Assembly: GCF_030680935.1 (NCBI RefSeq)
Contig: NZ_JAUXUP010000026.1
Span: forward strand, 1-64,000
DNA: 64,000 nt
Direction: 5' to 3'
Origin: Polaromonas sp.
GTDB lineage: Bacteria > Pseudomonadota > Gammaproteobacteria > Burkholderiales > Burkholderiaceae_C
Shown here one piece after another: positions 49,973 to 59,584 of the stretch; position 1 is the first letter of the stretch; the number at the start of each line of letters is the position of its first letter. A program made the position numbers and the translations under genes. Under the pieces are notes generated by a model. The model saw only the letters and a list, made by a program, of their open reading frames with translations, had not been told where the DNA came from and ran no database searches.

Positions 49973-50311
49973 TCAGTTGGCCTCGCGGTAACTGCGCAGC
50001 AGCACATGGCGGGCGCCACCATTTTTGGCACCACAGGAAGAACACGACGGCGTCGTGCTGGCACCTGGCGCCAGGGTGGCGCAGCCTTCCTGCTCACGCC
50101 CGTTGTTGGTGACAATCGTGTAGCACAGCCGTGCCGTGCGCTTGCCATCGTTGGTGACTTCTGCGTACCCGGAACCGCCCGAGGTGTATGAGCAGGCCTT
50201 CATGCTGACCGGGTAAGCCTTGTGCGTCCACCCCTCACAGGTATCGGCCAGCGCGGGCAGGCCCAGGCTGCCCAGAAGCAGGAATGCCAGCAGAAACTTT
50301 GGATGTCTCAT
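49973..50311 (-). CDS. Small secreted cysteine-rich protein
   Basis: A 112-residue protein with a signal peptide (MRHPKFLLAFLLLGSLGLPALA) and six cysteines in the mature chain (DTCEGWT, KACSYTS, ARLCYTI, EGCATLAPGAS, PSCSSCGAKNGG). No recognised family. It is divergent from the CAP gene. Confidence 0.7.
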   Translation of the reverse strand: MRHPKFLLAFLLLGSLGLPALADTCEGWTHKAYPVSMKACSYTSGGSGYAEVTNDGKRTARLCYTIVTNNGREQEGCATLAPGASTTPSCSSCGAKNGGARHVLLRSYREAN

Positions 50312-50436
50312 GAAAACGCCACGTGTGGATGCGAAGCAAAAATGTTATCCGGATGAGGCGCGGCGGCCCATCCCTGGTTCATGGGGTTTCCGGCAGTGCG
50401 ATCCCGGGGGAGCAAGCGCCTGGCTATCATGGACGG

Positions 50437-51312
50437 ATGCACACGCCAAGACCCTGTCCTGTTCGCCACGCCTTCTACGGCCTGGCGCTGGCACTGCTGT
50501 CGGCGGGCAGCCATGGCCAGACGGTCGCAGAGCACCCTGGCCTGCTCAACGCGCTGAACAACGTGCGCCAGCAGGGCTGCGAAACGGGTGCAAAACCCGC
50601 CGCCCCGCTGCGTGAAAACTCCACGCTTTCGCGTGCAGCGATGCTGATCGCCAACGGCGGCAACATGAACGATGCGCTGGGCGCCGTTGGGTACCGCGCG
50701 GTACGGGCTGCGCAAATCAATGTCAGCGGCGCATCGGGTGAAGCTGCGCTGGCGCGCAAGACGCTGGACAAATCGTGCAGTGTTGTCACGCAGCCGGAAC
50801 TGGCGGAGGCCGGCTTCCACCAGCGCGGCAAGCTCACCTGGCTGCTTGTGGCGGCACGTTTTATGCCGCCGCTGGCGGAGCAGGCCGACGAGATGCAGGC
50901 CCGCATACTGGCGCTGGTGAACGAGGCACGCGCCAGGCCGCGCCGCTGCGGCAACGACGCCTTTGCGCCTGTGCAGCCCCTGCTGCTGAACAGCACCTTG
51001 CAGCAAGTCGCCGCGGTCCATGCCATCGACATGGCAACCCACGGCTACTTCAGCCACACCGGCCGCGACGGCAGCACCGCCGACTTGCGCGCCAACCGGC
51101 TGGGCTACCGCTGGCGCGCCATCGGCGAAAACATTGCCACCGGGTTGATGCAGGCCGACACGGCGGTTCTGGGCTGGCTGAACAGCCCCAGCCACTGCGC
51201 CACCATCATGTCGCCGAATTTTCAGGAGACGGGGGTCGCGTTTGCGCTGAGCAGCAGCACCACCGCCAGCAACGGCATTTACTGGGTACAGGTGTTTGGT
51301 ACGCCACGTTAG
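50437..51312 (+). CDS. CAP (SCP/PR-1) domain secreted protein
   Basis: A 291-residue protein with signal peptide MHTPRPCPVRHAFYGLALALLSAGSHG and a C-terminal CAP domain (about residues 160-290): ILALVNEARARPRRCG, LNSTLQQVAAVHAIDMATHGYFSHTGRDGSTADLRANRLG, and GENIATGLMQADTAVLGWLNSPSHCATIMSPNFQETGV. These contain the HxxDM, GENI and W-x-x-S-x-x-H motifs. The N-terminal part resembles a degenerate second copy. Start at 50437 chosen over 50323. Confidence 0.9.
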   Translation: MHTPRPCPVRHAFYGLALALLSAGSHGQTVAEHPGLLNALNNVRQQGCETGAKPAAPLRENSTLSRAAMLIANGGNMNDALGAVGYRAVRAAQINVSGASGEAALARKTLDKSCSVVTQPELAEAGFHQRGKLTWLLVAARFMPPLAEQADEMQARILALVNEARARPRRCGNDAFAPVQPLLLNSTLQQVAAVHAIDMATHGYFSHTGRDGSTADLRANRLGYRWRAIGENIATGLMQADTAVLGWLNSPSHCATIMSPNFQETGVAFALSSSTTASNGIYWVQVFGTPR

Positions 51313-51340
51313 CCGCCTGCACTGGGCTTACAGGTAAAAA

Positions 51341-51392
51341 CGGCCTGTAGCCCTTACCCCACCTGCGTAAGCAGCTATCAAAACAGGAGCTA
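51341..51392. repeat. Dispersed repeat copy ending the DUF2784 gene
   Basis: GGCCTGTAGCCCTTACCCC, then CTGCGTAAGCAGCTATC and AGGAGCTATT. The minus-strand gene at 51390-51806 takes its stop codon (TAG) from the last bases of this copy. Confidence 0.8.
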
Positions 51393-51806
51393 TTCGGGTG
51401 GCCGGCGCCGCCGCGGAGCAGGCGGAAAGTAAAACCAGCTGGCAATCACCAGCAACCCAAACAGCGAATAGACCAGCACAAACACCCAGCTGGGCGCGTC
51501 GTAATACAGCAGCCGCTGCATCCAGTGTTCGATAAAACCACCGCCGTAGTTGCCGGTGCCGGCGCGGGCGCGCAGCCACATCTCCAGCGTGGTCAGGGGG
51601 CAGACCTGCCCCAGCCAGGACTGCAGCACCACAAACACAATCGCAGCCAGATGGGCCAGCCTGAACCACAGGGCATTGACCCAGTGCCAGCGCCGCAGAT
51701 TGCCCGCCACCACCAGCAGCAGACCGCCCACCACAAAACCCACCACCGCCAGGTGCAAGGCCAACACAAGATTGGCGAGCAACTGAAAGACGGACGGGCT
51801 GCTCAT
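51390..51806 (-). CDS. DUF2784 membrane protein
   Basis: A 138-residue DUF2784 protein with four TM segments: LLANLVLALHLAVVGFVVGGLLLVVAGNL, LAHLAAIVFVVLQSWLGQVCPLTTLE, and a C-terminal pair including VFVLVYSLFGLLVIASWFYFPP. The CPLTxxE motif is characteristic. Start at 51806. Function unknown. Confidence 0.88.
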   Translation of the reverse strand: MSSPSVFQLLANLVLALHLAVVGFVVGGLLLVVAGNLRRWHWVNALWFRLAHLAAIVFVVLQSWLGQVCPLTTLEMWLRARAGTGNYGGGFIEHWMQRLLYYDAPSWVFVLVYSLFGLLVIASWFYFPPAPRRRRPPE

Positions 51807-51819
51807 GGGCTGATCACAT

Positions 51820-53238
51820 TCACAACCAGCGCTTGAGCAACCCCATGATCTGGTCAAAACGTTTGCCGTAAGGCGGGTAGAACAAATCACCACGCGCCCA
51901 TTTGGACGACACCAGCACCGGCTTTTGCTGGGTGAAGCGCAGGAAGCCAGCCTCACCGTGGTAGGCGCCCCAGCCACTGTCACCGACACCGCCAAAAGGC
52001 AGGTTTTCGTGCGCAATGTGCATCAACGTGTCGTTGACGGTCACGCCGCCGCTGACGGTGCGTGCCAGCACCGCGTCGCGGGCGGCGTTGTCGCTGCCAA
52101 ACCAGTACAGCGCCAGGGGCCGTGGCCGGTCGTTGATGTATTGAATGGCTGCGTCCAGCGAGGTATAAGTCAGCACCGGCAGGATAGGGCCGAAAACTTC
52201 TTCCTCCATCAGCTTCATGGCCGGTGTGGTGTCAAACACCAGCACCGGCGCCATCTGCCGCGCGCTGTCGGCACTGTTGCCACCCGGGTTCAGTACCTGC
52301 AGGCGCGCCCCTGCACCTTCTGCCTGCGCCAGCAAAGCCTGCAGGCGCTCGTGGTGCCGCACACTGATGATGGCTGCGTAGTCGGGGTTGCCCGCAATCG
52401 TCGGGAAGAGTTGGGCCACCGCCAGCGCATACGCCTCGCCAAACGCGGTTTCACTACCCTCGGGCACCAGCACGTAGTCAGGGGCAATACAGGTCTGACC
52501 GGCGTTGAGCAACTTGCCATGTGCAATTTTCAGCGCAGCGCCGGCCAGGTCGCATGAGGCGTCCACAATACACGGCGACTTGCCGCCCAGCTCCAGCGTG
52601 GTGGGGGTGAGGTTGGCGGCGGCGGCCTCTGCCACCTTGCGGCCAGTGGCGGTGGAGCCGGTGAACACCAGGTGGTCAAACGGCAAGGCGGTGAAAGCTG
52701 CCGCCAGTGCGCCGTCGCCCTGCACCAGACAAAACTCGTCGGGTGCAAAATTTTGCGCAATCAACTCGGCCAGCAGCGCTGCGGTGCGCGGCGTCAGCTC
52801 GCTCGGTTTGAGCATCACGCGGTTGCCCGCTGCCAGCGCGGTAATGGCCGGTGCCAGGGCGAGTTGCACCGGGTAATTCCAGGGCGAGATCACGCCGACC
52901 ACGCCCAGTGGCTGACGCTGCAGGTAGGCATGCGATGGCAGCAGGTAAATCGGCGTGGACACCTTCTGGGCCTTCATCCAGCCCGGGAGATGCTTGAGCG
53001 TGTGCGACAGCAGGGTGCGCAGCACAAACAAGTCGGCAATTTCGGTCAGCTGCGGCGAACGCACACCAAAGTCAGCCTGCACCGCCGCCGCAAGCGCGGA
53101 GCCATGCGCATCCAGCAGTGCCCGCACGCGCAGCAGGCGTTCGCGCCGCAAGGCCAGCGGCACGTCGATCTGCGCACGGCTGGCGCGGTGCTGGGCATCA
53201 AACAGGGGGCGAAGGTCGGTGGGGGTGTTCATGGTCAT
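51820..53238 (-). CDS. Aldehyde dehydrogenase, coniferyl-aldehyde type
   Basis: A 472-residue class 3-like NAD(P)-dependent aldehyde dehydrogenase oxidising aldehydes to acids. The catalytic Cys is in NAGQTCIAPDYVL, the Glu in TLELGGKSPCIVD, and WNYPVQLALAPAITALAAGNRVMLKPSE is the Rossmann entry. The C-terminus ends in the hydrophobic pattern of coniferyl aldehyde and fatty aldehyde dehydrogenases. The 891-residue track ORF merges this gene with antisense sequence of the hydrolase gene; the true start is near 53238. Confidence 0.93.
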   Translation of the reverse strand: MTMNTPTDLRPLFDAQHRASRAQIDVPLALRRERLLRVRALLDAHGSALAAAVQADFGVRSPQLTEIADLFVLRTLLSHTLKHLPGWMKAQKVSTPIYLLPSHAYLQRQPLGVVGVISPWNYPVQLALAPAITALAAGNRVMLKPSELTPRTAALLAELIAQNFAPDEFCLVQGDGALAAAFTALPFDHLVFTGSTATGRKVAEAAAANLTPTTLELGGKSPCIVDASCDLAGAALKIAHGKLLNAGQTCIAPDYVLVPEGSETAFGEAYALAVAQLFPTIAGNPDYAAIISVRHHERLQALLAQAEGAGARLQVLNPGGNSADSARQMAPVLVFDTTPAMKLMEEEVFGPILPVLTYTSLDAAIQYINDRPRPLALYWFGSDNAARDAVLARTVSGGVTVNDTLMHIAHENLPFGGVGDSGWGAYHGEAGFLRFTQQKPVLVSSKWARGDLFYPPYGKRFDQIMGLLKRWL

Positions 53239-53316
53239 CGGGCGATGATAGGACGCAGGCTGCTTGTACATTAGGCAGACAACCTCAGGCCAAGCCAAAA
53301 ACAAGGAATAAAACCC

Positions 53317-54531
53317 ATGCACCGCAGACATCTCCTGGCAGGCGCGGCCGGAGCCGCCGCCCTTGCTGCCCTGCCGACGCTGGGGCAAACCGCAGACGCC
53401 TGGGGCGCCAGTGCGGGCTACCCGACCGGCTGGGGCGGCGGTTTTGAAAAGGGCCGGACCTTCCGCGTGGGCAACTATTCGGGCGGTTATGAGCAGATGT
53501 TCAAGCACCGCAGCATCGCCGCCGGCGCCCTTGTCAGCCCTTTGACCGAAGCCTTGCGCCCTGATTTCAAATACCGCTGGGGCCTGTTCCAGCGCAGCCC
53601 GCAGGATTATCTGGACCAGTGGCCAGTCACCGGCCTGCTGATCGCGCGCAAGGGCAATATCTGGCACGAGAGTTATCGCCACCAGCGCACGGCAGCCATG
53701 CGGCTGACCAGCTGGTCCATGGCCAAAAGTGTGACGTCGCTGTTGCTGGGCATCTGCCTGGACCGGCGCCTGATCGCCTCCTACGACGACCCGGCGCAGC
53801 GCTACCTGCCCGAGCTGCAGGGCACTCTCCATGGCGGTGTGACGCTCAGGCACCTGTCCAACATGTCCAGCGGCGCAGAGGTGCTGCATGACCGCGACAA
53901 CGCGGTGATTTATCCCGCTGCTTTTCTGGGCGCCGACACCGACATCGCGCGCACCGTGGCCGGCTGGAACCAGCGGCGCGAGGACGCCGGGCGCAGCTTC
54001 AACTACAACGAGCTCTGTCCGCTCACTATCGGTATGGTGATACGCCGCGTCACCGGACAAAGCCTGTCGGAGTTTGCGCAAACAGCGCTGTGGCAGCCCA
54101 TGGGCGCCGAAGCCGCTGCCACCTGGCTGACCGACTCGCGCCTCAACGAGTTCAATTGCATTGGCGTGGGTGCGCGGCTGCGTGACTGGGCCCGGCTGGG
54201 CCAGCTGGTGGCCCAGCGCGGCAACATGAATGGCACGCAGGTAGTCAGCACGGCCTGGATCGACGAATGCACCCGCTGGAGCGACAGCGACAAACAGGTC
54301 AGCTATGGCTCTGCGCGTCAGCGCCCTGCCCTGCTGGCGGGATACAAGGCCTTCATGTGGCACGCCAAGGCTGATGGCTCGCAGCCAGTCTTCGCCGGTC
54401 ACCACGGGCAACGTGTGCTGGTGGACTTGCCAACACAGACGGTGGTGGTACAAACCGGTGTCGACCATGAAGGCGCCTGGCAGCCAGAGCTGCACGCCCT
54501 GTTCAATGCAGCCGCCGACATGAAAACATGA
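53317..54531 (+). CDS. Beta-lactamase-fold serine hydrolase, Tat-type signal
   Basis: A 404-residue class C beta-lactamase/6-aminohexanoate-oligomer hydrolase-like protein. SxxK is in TSWSMAKSVTSLLLG (near residue 134) and the second motif YxN in RSFNYNELCP. The N-terminal HRRHLLAGAAGAAALAALPTLGQ has a twin-arginine pattern, consistent with Tat export. Divergent from the aldehyde dehydrogenase gene. Esterase or amidase activity is likely; it need not be a resistance enzyme. Confidence 0.88.
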   Translation: MHRRHLLAGAAGAAALAALPTLGQTADAWGASAGYPTGWGGGFEKGRTFRVGNYSGGYEQMFKHRSIAAGALVSPLTEALRPDFKYRWGLFQRSPQDYLDQWPVTGLLIARKGNIWHESYRHQRTAAMRLTSWSMAKSVTSLLLGICLDRRLIASYDDPAQRYLPELQGTLHGGVTLRHLSNMSSGAEVLHDRDNAVIYPAAFLGADTDIARTVAGWNQRREDAGRSFNYNELCPLTIGMVIRRVTGQSLSEFAQTALWQPMGAEAAATWLTDSRLNEFNCIGVGARLRDWARLGQLVAQRGNMNGTQVVSTAWIDECTRWSDSDKQVSYGSARQRPALLAGYKAFMWHAKADGSQPVFAGHHGQRVLVDLPTQTVVVQTGVDHEGAWQPELHALFNAAADMKT

Positions 54532-54570
54532 GCGCAGCGTCAGACCAGGCCGTCAGCCTGAATTCATGAG

Positions 54571-54629
54571 AAAAATGGGCCATCAGCCCTTTATCTGTAT
54601 GCGTAAGCAGCTATGATTTCAGGAGCAAC
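54571..54629. repeat. Dispersed repeat copy, intergenic
   Basis: GGCCATCAGCCCTTTATCTG, then TATGCGTAAGCAGCTATG and TCAGGAGCA. Located between the serine hydrolase and amidase genes; the reference intergenic copy against which the in-gene copies align in register. Confidence 0.8.
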
Positions 54630-54656
54630 TTTCACCCACCTCTCAGAAGAAGATCT

Positions 54657-55979
54657 ATGGAGTACTTCAAATCCGTGCGCCAAAATTCTGTGACCGAAAA
54701 ACTTGAAGCCGCCCTTACCCTGATCGGCGACGCGGGTGACGAAGGGCGCCGTATTTTTACGCGCCTGTATGCAGAACCGGCACGCGCCTCCGCCCAGGCA
54801 GCCGACCAGCGCGCCCAGGCCGGCGCCAGCCTCGGTCCGCTGGATGGCCGCATCGTCTCGATCAAGGATTTGTTCGATGTGGCAGGCGAGGCCACCACCG
54901 CTGGCTCGGCCCTGCTGCGCGATGCCGCGCCGGCCCAGCGCGATGCGGTGGTTGTCAGCCGCCTGCGCGCGGCAGGCGCGGTCATCATCGGCAAAACCAA
55001 CATGACCGAGTTCGCTTTTTCCGGCGTGGGCATCAACCCGCACTACGGCACACCCGGTAACGCGCTGGACAGCAGCCGCATTCCGGGTGGCTCGTCCTCG
55101 GGCGCGGGTGTGGCGGTGGCGCGCGGCCTGTGTGAAATTGCCATCGGCTCGGACACCGGCGGCTCCGTGCGTATTCCTTCGGCGCTGAACGGGCTGGTGG
55201 GTTTCAAGCCGACGCAGGCGCGGGTCCCGCGCGACGGCGCTTTTCCGCTGTCCTACACGCTGGATACGCTGGGTCCGCTGTGTCGCAGCGTGGCCGATGC
55301 CGCCGCAACGGACAGCGTGCTGGCTGGCAGTGTCGACGAAGCGCTGCAGCAGTGCGAAATACGCGGCCTGCGTCTGGGCGTGCCCCGCGGCCTGCTGTTC
55401 AGCCAGGCCGAAGACGCGGTGCTCGCAGCGGTGGAACAAGCCCTGGCACAACTCGCCAGCGCGGGTGCACAGCTCAGCGACGAAAGCCTGGATGATCTGC
55501 TGGTCCAGCCTTCCCGCCTGCAGGAGCGTGGCACCCTGGTGGCTGCTGAAGCGGCCTGGATACACCGCGAGTGGGTGGACAGCCAGCCAGGGGCGTATGA
55601 CCCCATCGTGCTGGGCCGCATACGCCGTGGTCAGACGCTGGACGCTGCCAGTTATGTCGGCATTCAGCAGGCGCGGGCCGCGCTGTTGCCTTCGCTGGAT
55701 GCCCGCATGGTCGGGCTGGATGCGCTGGTATTGCCCACCGTGCCGCTGCTGGCGCCACTGATCAGCACGGTGCAGGATGAGGACGCGTTTTTACGCACCA
55801 ACGCCCTGCTGCTGCGCAACCCATCAGTCTTCAATTTTTTTGATCTCCCCGCGCTGTCCCTGCCGCTGGCGCGTGGCAGCGGACTCGCGGTCGGCCTCAT
55901 GCTGGTGGGCCGGCGCGGACGAGACCGGGACCTGCTGGCGCTGGGCGCCGCAGTAGAGACCCTGCTGAAGAAACGGTAG
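54657..55979 (+). CDS. Amidase signature family protein
   Basis: A 440-residue amidase with the Ser-cisSer-Lys triad: Lys in SIKDLFDVAGEATTAGS (about residue 70), cis-Ser in IPGGSSSGAGVAVARG (about 147), and nucleophile Ser in SDTGGSVRIPSALNGLVGFKP (about 169). It hydrolyses amides such as allophanate, acetamide or aryl amides. No gatB/gatC neighbours, so it is not GatA. The start at 54657 lies 28 bp after a repeat copy. Confidence 0.93.
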   Translation: MEYFKSVRQNSVTEKLEAALTLIGDAGDEGRRIFTRLYAEPARASAQAADQRAQAGASLGPLDGRIVSIKDLFDVAGEATTAGSALLRDAAPAQRDAVVVSRLRAAGAVIIGKTNMTEFAFSGVGINPHYGTPGNALDSSRIPGGSSSGAGVAVARGLCEIAIGSDTGGSVRIPSALNGLVGFKPTQARVPRDGAFPLSYTLDTLGPLCRSVADAAATDSVLAGSVDEALQQCEIRGLRLGVPRGLLFSQAEDAVLAAVEQALAQLASAGAQLSDESLDDLLVQPSRLQERGTLVAAEAAWIHREWVDSQPGAYDPIVLGRIRRGQTLDAASYVGIQQARAALLPSLDARMVGLDALVLPTVPLLAPLISTVQDEDAFLRTNALLLRNPSVFNFFDLPALSLPLARGSGLAVGLMLVGRRGRDRDLLALGAAVETLLKKR

Positions 55980-55997
55980 CTGGGCGAAAGGCGTTTT

Positions 55998-56804
55998 TCA
56001 GCCGCGTTTTTCAGCCCACAACCAGAGCCAGACTCCGGCCGCAATCATTGGCAGGCACAACCACTGCCCCATGCTCATGCCCAGGGCCAGCACGCCAAGG
56101 AAGTCGTCCGGCTCGCGGAAGAACTCGGCAATAAAACGGAACACGCCATATCCGACCAGAAAGGCGGCTGACACCTGTCCGGTTTTGCGCGGCTTGCGTG
56201 CATACAGCCAGAGCAGCACAAAAAGCAACAGCCCTTCGAGCAGGAATTGATACACCTGCGACGGGTGGCGCGGCATCAGGGAGCCGCTGTTCCTGAAAAC
56301 CATGCCCCAGGGCAGGTCCGGGCTGCTGAAGCGGCCCCAGAGTTCACCGTTGATGAAGTTGCCAACCCGCCCGGCTGCCAGCCCGGTGGGCACACACGGA
56401 GCGATCAAATCCATCACCTGCAACCAGGGCTTTTTCCGGGTGCGCGCAAACCAGATCTGCGACACCAGCACACCCAGCATGCCGCCGTGGAAACTCATGC
56501 CCCCCTGCCAGACGTAAAAAATTTCCAGCGGATGGGTCAGGTAATAACCGGGTTTGTAAAACAGGCAGTAGCCAATGCGTCCGCCCAGCACGACACCCAT
56601 CACACCCAGGAACAAAATGTCTTCGATGTCTTTCCGGCTCCAGGCGGCCGCGCCGGTCATCGAGGCATACGGCTCATGCCTGAGGCGGCGCAGGCCCAGA
56701 AACAGAAAAAGGCCAAAAGCCGCCAGGTAAGTCAGGCCGTACCAGTGGATGGCCAGGGGTCCCAATTGCAGGGCGACGGGATCAATGGTGGGGTGAATCA
56801 ACAT
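55998..56804 (-). CDS. lgt: Prolipoprotein diacylglyceryl transferase
   Basis: A 268-residue seven-TM inner-membrane enzyme adding diacylglycerol to the lipobox cysteine of prolipoproteins. The signature [14 protein letters not shown] contains the essential Arg near residue 143, and the [16 protein letters not shown] and [35 protein letters not shown] motifs are intact. Independent of its neighbours. Confidence 0.96.
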   Translation of the reverse strand: MLIHPTIDPVALQLGPLAIHWYGLTYLAAFGLFLFLGLRRLRHEPYASMTGAAAWSRKDIEDILFLGVMGVVLGGRIGYCLFYKPGYYLTHPLEIFYVWQGGMSFHGGMLGVLVSQIWFARTRKKPWLQVMDLIAPCVPTGLAAGRVGNFINGELWGRFSSPDLPWGMVFRNSGSLMPRHPSQVYQFLLEGLLLFVLLWLYARKPRKTGQVSAAFLVGYGVFRFIAEFFREPDDFLGVLALGMSMGQWLCLPMIAAGVWLWLWAEKRG

Positions 56805-56809
56805 GCGGC

Positions 56810-57751
56810 TTATTGTGCCAGCGTGCCGCGCGCTGCCAGACCAGCCGGTGCCGGGGCATAAGCCACAAAACGCTGCACACAGGGATTGACCATGCCGGCG
56901 GGCCAGACCAGGCTGGTCTCACACACCGGGACGCGCTGCCCCCGGGTGCCGGCCACGCCGCGATAGGTCACGCCCGCCCGCTGAAACTGCCGCACGCTGT
57001 CGGGCACCCATGCCACGCCCAGCCCCGCCGAAACAAGGTTCACGATGGTCTGCATCTGGATCGCTTCCTGGGCGATCTGGGGTGACAGGCCAGCCGCGTG
57101 GTACATGGCAAAAATGGCGTCATGCAGCGATGGCAGAATGCGGCGCGGAAAAATCACCAGCGGCTCGCCCAGCACCTGAGCCAGCGTCAGCTGTTTTTGC
57201 GCGGCCAGCGGGTGCTGATCGGCCAGCGCCAGCACCAGCGGCTCCCTGGCCACCAGCCGGTGCGCCAGACCGGGCAACACCATGCCCGGCGAGTGCAGCA
57301 TCACACCGGCATCGATGTCATGCCGTTCAAATGCCTGCAGTTGCATATCGCCAGTAGCTTCCAGCAGTTCGAGCTGAACCCCGGGCTCCTGCTCACGAAA
57401 AGCCCGCACCCACGGCGGCAGCAAGGAAAATCCGGCGGTAGAGACAAACGCCAGGCGCAAACGCCCCACCTGACCGGCAGCCGCTGCCCGCGCCTGCCCG
57501 GGCAGCGCCTCGGCCCGCGCCAGCAAGTCCAGCACCTGCGGCAGCAGCGCCAGCGCCGCTTCCGTCATGTGCACGCTGCGTTTGGTGCGCTCAAACAGGC
57601 GCACGTCCAGCAACTTTTCCAGGTGGGCAATCGCCTGCGTCAGCGGCGGCTGCGTCATGTGCAGGCGTGTAGCCGCCCGGCCAAAATGCAGTTCGTCGGC
57701 CAGCGCCGCAAACTGGCGCCAGAGCCGCAGGTCTATGTGGGGACTGCTCAT
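56810..57751 (-). CDS. LysR family transcriptional regulator
   Basis: A 313-residue LysR regulator: HTH at about residues 6-60 ([53 protein letters not shown]), effector domain with [21 protein letters not shown]. Divergent from ilvD, with a long dyad between them. It differs from IlvY; its effector may be a branched-chain or sugar-acid intermediate. The ATG at 57751 is four bases from the dyad. Confidence 0.92.
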   Translation of the reverse strand: MSSPHIDLRLWRQFAALADELHFGRAATRLHMTQPPLTQAIAHLEKLLDVRLFERTKRSVHMTEAALALLPQVLDLLARAEALPGQARAAAAGQVGRLRLAFVSTAGFSLLPPWVRAFREQEPGVQLELLEATGDMQLQAFERHDIDAGVMLHSPGMVLPGLAHRLVAREPLVLALADQHPLAAQKQLTLAQVLGEPLVIFPRRILPSLHDAIFAMYHAAGLSPQIAQEAIQMQTIVNLVSAGLGVAWVPDSVRQFQRAGVTYRGVAGTRGQRVPVCETSLVWPAGMVNPCVQRFVAYAPAPAGLAARGTLAQ

Positions 57752-57754
57752 ATG

Positions 57755-57790
57755 TCCAACATATTAATTGATTGCCATAAATATATTGGA
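57755..57790. promoter_or_regulatory. LysR-type dyad between lysR and ilvD
   Basis: TCCAACATATT and AATATATTGGA form an inverted repeat with 10 of 11 positions complementary, separated by 14 bp. It starts four bases upstream of the lysR ATG and ends 57 bases before the ilvD ATG. An operator for the adjacent LysR protein is likely. Confidence 0.6.
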
Positions 57791-57847
57791 GCCGTTGTAG
57801 ATGACGTTGCATACTCTGACTTTTGCCACCCCACCGAAAACCCCACC

Positions 57848-59557
57848 ATGAATCAGCAAGACAAAGACAGCGCAGGCGACGCCATCAACCGCCGCAGCAG
57901 AAACATCACCGAAGGCACAGCCCGTGCGCCAAATCGCTCGATGTACTACGCCATGGGTTACGAGGCGGGTGACTTCAAGAAACCGATGGTCGGTGTGGCC
58001 AATGGCCATAGCACCATCACCCCCTGCAACAGCGGCCTGCAAAAGCTTGCCGACGCAGCGATTGCCGGTATCGAGGAAGCTGGCGGCAACGCGCAGGTTT
58101 TTGGCACACCCACCATCTCTGACGGTATGGCCATGGGCACCGAGGGCATGAAGTATTCACTGATCAGCCGCGAGGTCATCTCCGACTGCATCGAAACCTG
58201 CGTGCAGGGCCAGTGGATGGACGGCGTGCTGGTGGTCGGTGGTTGCGACAAAAACATGCCGGGCGGCCTGATGGGCATGCTCCGCGCCAATGTGCCTGCC
58301 ATCTATGTGTACGGCGGCACCATCCTGCCGGGCAGCTACAAGGGCAAGGACCTGAACATCGTCAGCGTGTTCGAGGCCGTGGGCGAACATTCCGCCGGTC
58401 GCATGAGCGACGAAGACCTGCTGCAGATCGAGCGCCGCGCCATCCCTGGAACCGGAAGTTGCGGCGGCATGTACACCGCCAACACCATGTCGAGCTCATT
58501 CGAGGCCCTGGGCATCTCCCTGCCCTACTCCTCGACCATGGCCAATCCGCACGATGAAACCAAAAACTCGGCCAAAGAGTCGGCCAGGGTACTGGTCGAA
58601 GCGATCAAAAAGAACATCAAGCCACGCGATATCGTGACCAAAAAGGCGATTGAAAACGCAGTGGCCGTGATCATGGCAACTGGCGGCTCGACCAATGCCG
58701 TGCTGCACTACCTGGCCATTGCGCATACGGCGGGTGTGGACTGGGCGATTGAAGACTTCGAGCGCATTCGTCAAAGAACCCCCGTGCTGTGCAACCTCAA
58801 ACCCAGCGGTCAATACCTGGCGGTGGACCTGCACAAGGCCGGCGGTATTCCGCAGGTCATGAAGACCCTGCTGGTGGCCGGCCTGCTGCATGGCGACTGC
58901 CTGACCATTAGCGGCCAGACCATCGCTGAAGTGCTCAAAGACGTGCCCGATGTGCCGCGTGCCGACCAGGACGTTATCCGTCCGATCAACAACCCGATGT
59001 ACGCGCAAGGTCACCTGGCGATCCTCAAGGGCAACCTGTCGCCCGAAGGCTGTGTGGCCAAGATCACCGGCCTGAAAAACCCGGTGATGACCGGACCGGC
59101 GCGTGTATTCGACGACGAGCAGTCAGCGCTCAAGGCCATCCTGGCCGGCAAAATTGTGGCGGGTGATGTGATGGTGCTGCGTTACCTGGGCCCCAAAGGC
59201 GGGCCCGGCATGCCCGAGATGCTGGCACCTACAGGCGCACTGATAGGCGCGGGGCTGGGCGAAAGTGTGGGCCTGATCACCGATGGCCGCTTCTCAGGCG
59301 GCACCTGGGGCATGGTCGTTGGCCATGTGGCGCCTGAGGCCGCGGCAGGTGGCAACATCGCCTTCATCAAGGAAGGCGACTCCATCACCATCGACGCCAA
59401 ACAGCTGCTGCTGCAATTGAACATCGACGACGCCGAGTTGGCCAAACGTAAAGAAGGCTGGAAAGCACCCCTGCCACGCTACCTGCGGGGTGTGCAGGCC
59501 AAATTTGCATTCAATGCGTCGAGTGCCAGCAAGGGTGCGGTGCTGGACGACTACTGA
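57848..59557 (+). CDS. ilvD: Dihydroxy-acid dehydratase
   Basis: A 569-residue IlvD/Edd family iron-sulphur dehydratase. Cluster cysteines are in [20 protein letters not shown] and [30 protein letters not shown] near the C-terminus is typical. It converts 2,3-dihydroxy-isovalerate/methylvalerate to 2-keto acids in valine/isoleucine synthesis. No ilvBNC beside it; pairing with a LysR regulator also occurs for sugar-acid dehydratases, a closely related alternative. Start at 57848 rather than 57098. Confidence 0.93.
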   Translation: MNQQDKDSAGDAINRRSRNITEGTARAPNRSMYYAMGYEAGDFKKPMVGVANGHSTITPCNSGLQKLADAAIAGIEEAGGNAQVFGTPTISDGMAMGTEGMKYSLISREVISDCIETCVQGQWMDGVLVVGGCDKNMPGGLMGMLRANVPAIYVYGGTILPGSYKGKDLNIVSVFEAVGEHSAGRMSDEDLLQIERRAIPGTGSCGGMYTANTMSSSFEALGISLPYSSTMANPHDETKNSAKESARVLVEAIKKNIKPRDIVTKKAIENAVAVIMATGGSTNAVLHYLAIAHTAGVDWAIEDFERIRQRTPVLCNLKPSGQYLAVDLHKAGGIPQVMKTLLVAGLLHGDCLTISGQTIAEVLKDVPDVPRADQDVIRPINNPMYAQGHLAILKGNLSPEGCVAKITGLKNPVMTGPARVFDDEQSALKAILAGKIVAGDVMVLRYLGPKGGPGMPEMLAPTGALIGAGLGESVGLITDGRFSGGTWGMVVGHVAPEAAAGGNIAFIKEGDSITIDAKQLLLQLNIDDAELAKRKEGWKAPLPRYLRGVQAKFAFNASSASKGAVLDDY

Positions 59558-59584
59558 AGCTTTCCCTTTCGCGGGGGTGAAAAA

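Noticed and set aside
53239-54495. N-terminal 420 residues of the 891-residue ORF 51820-54495
   Set aside because: Antisense to the serine hydrolase; the aldehyde dehydrogenase begins at 53238 and is complete by itself, so this is not a fusion.
53317-54531. Antibiotic-resistance beta-lactamase
   Set aside because: It has the fold and SxxK/YxN motifs, but length, Tat-type signal and sequence match the broader serine hydrolase group; no resistance role can be inferred.
57098-57847. N-terminal extension of ilvD
   Set aside because: Antisense to the LysR gene; the IlvD family start is at 57848.
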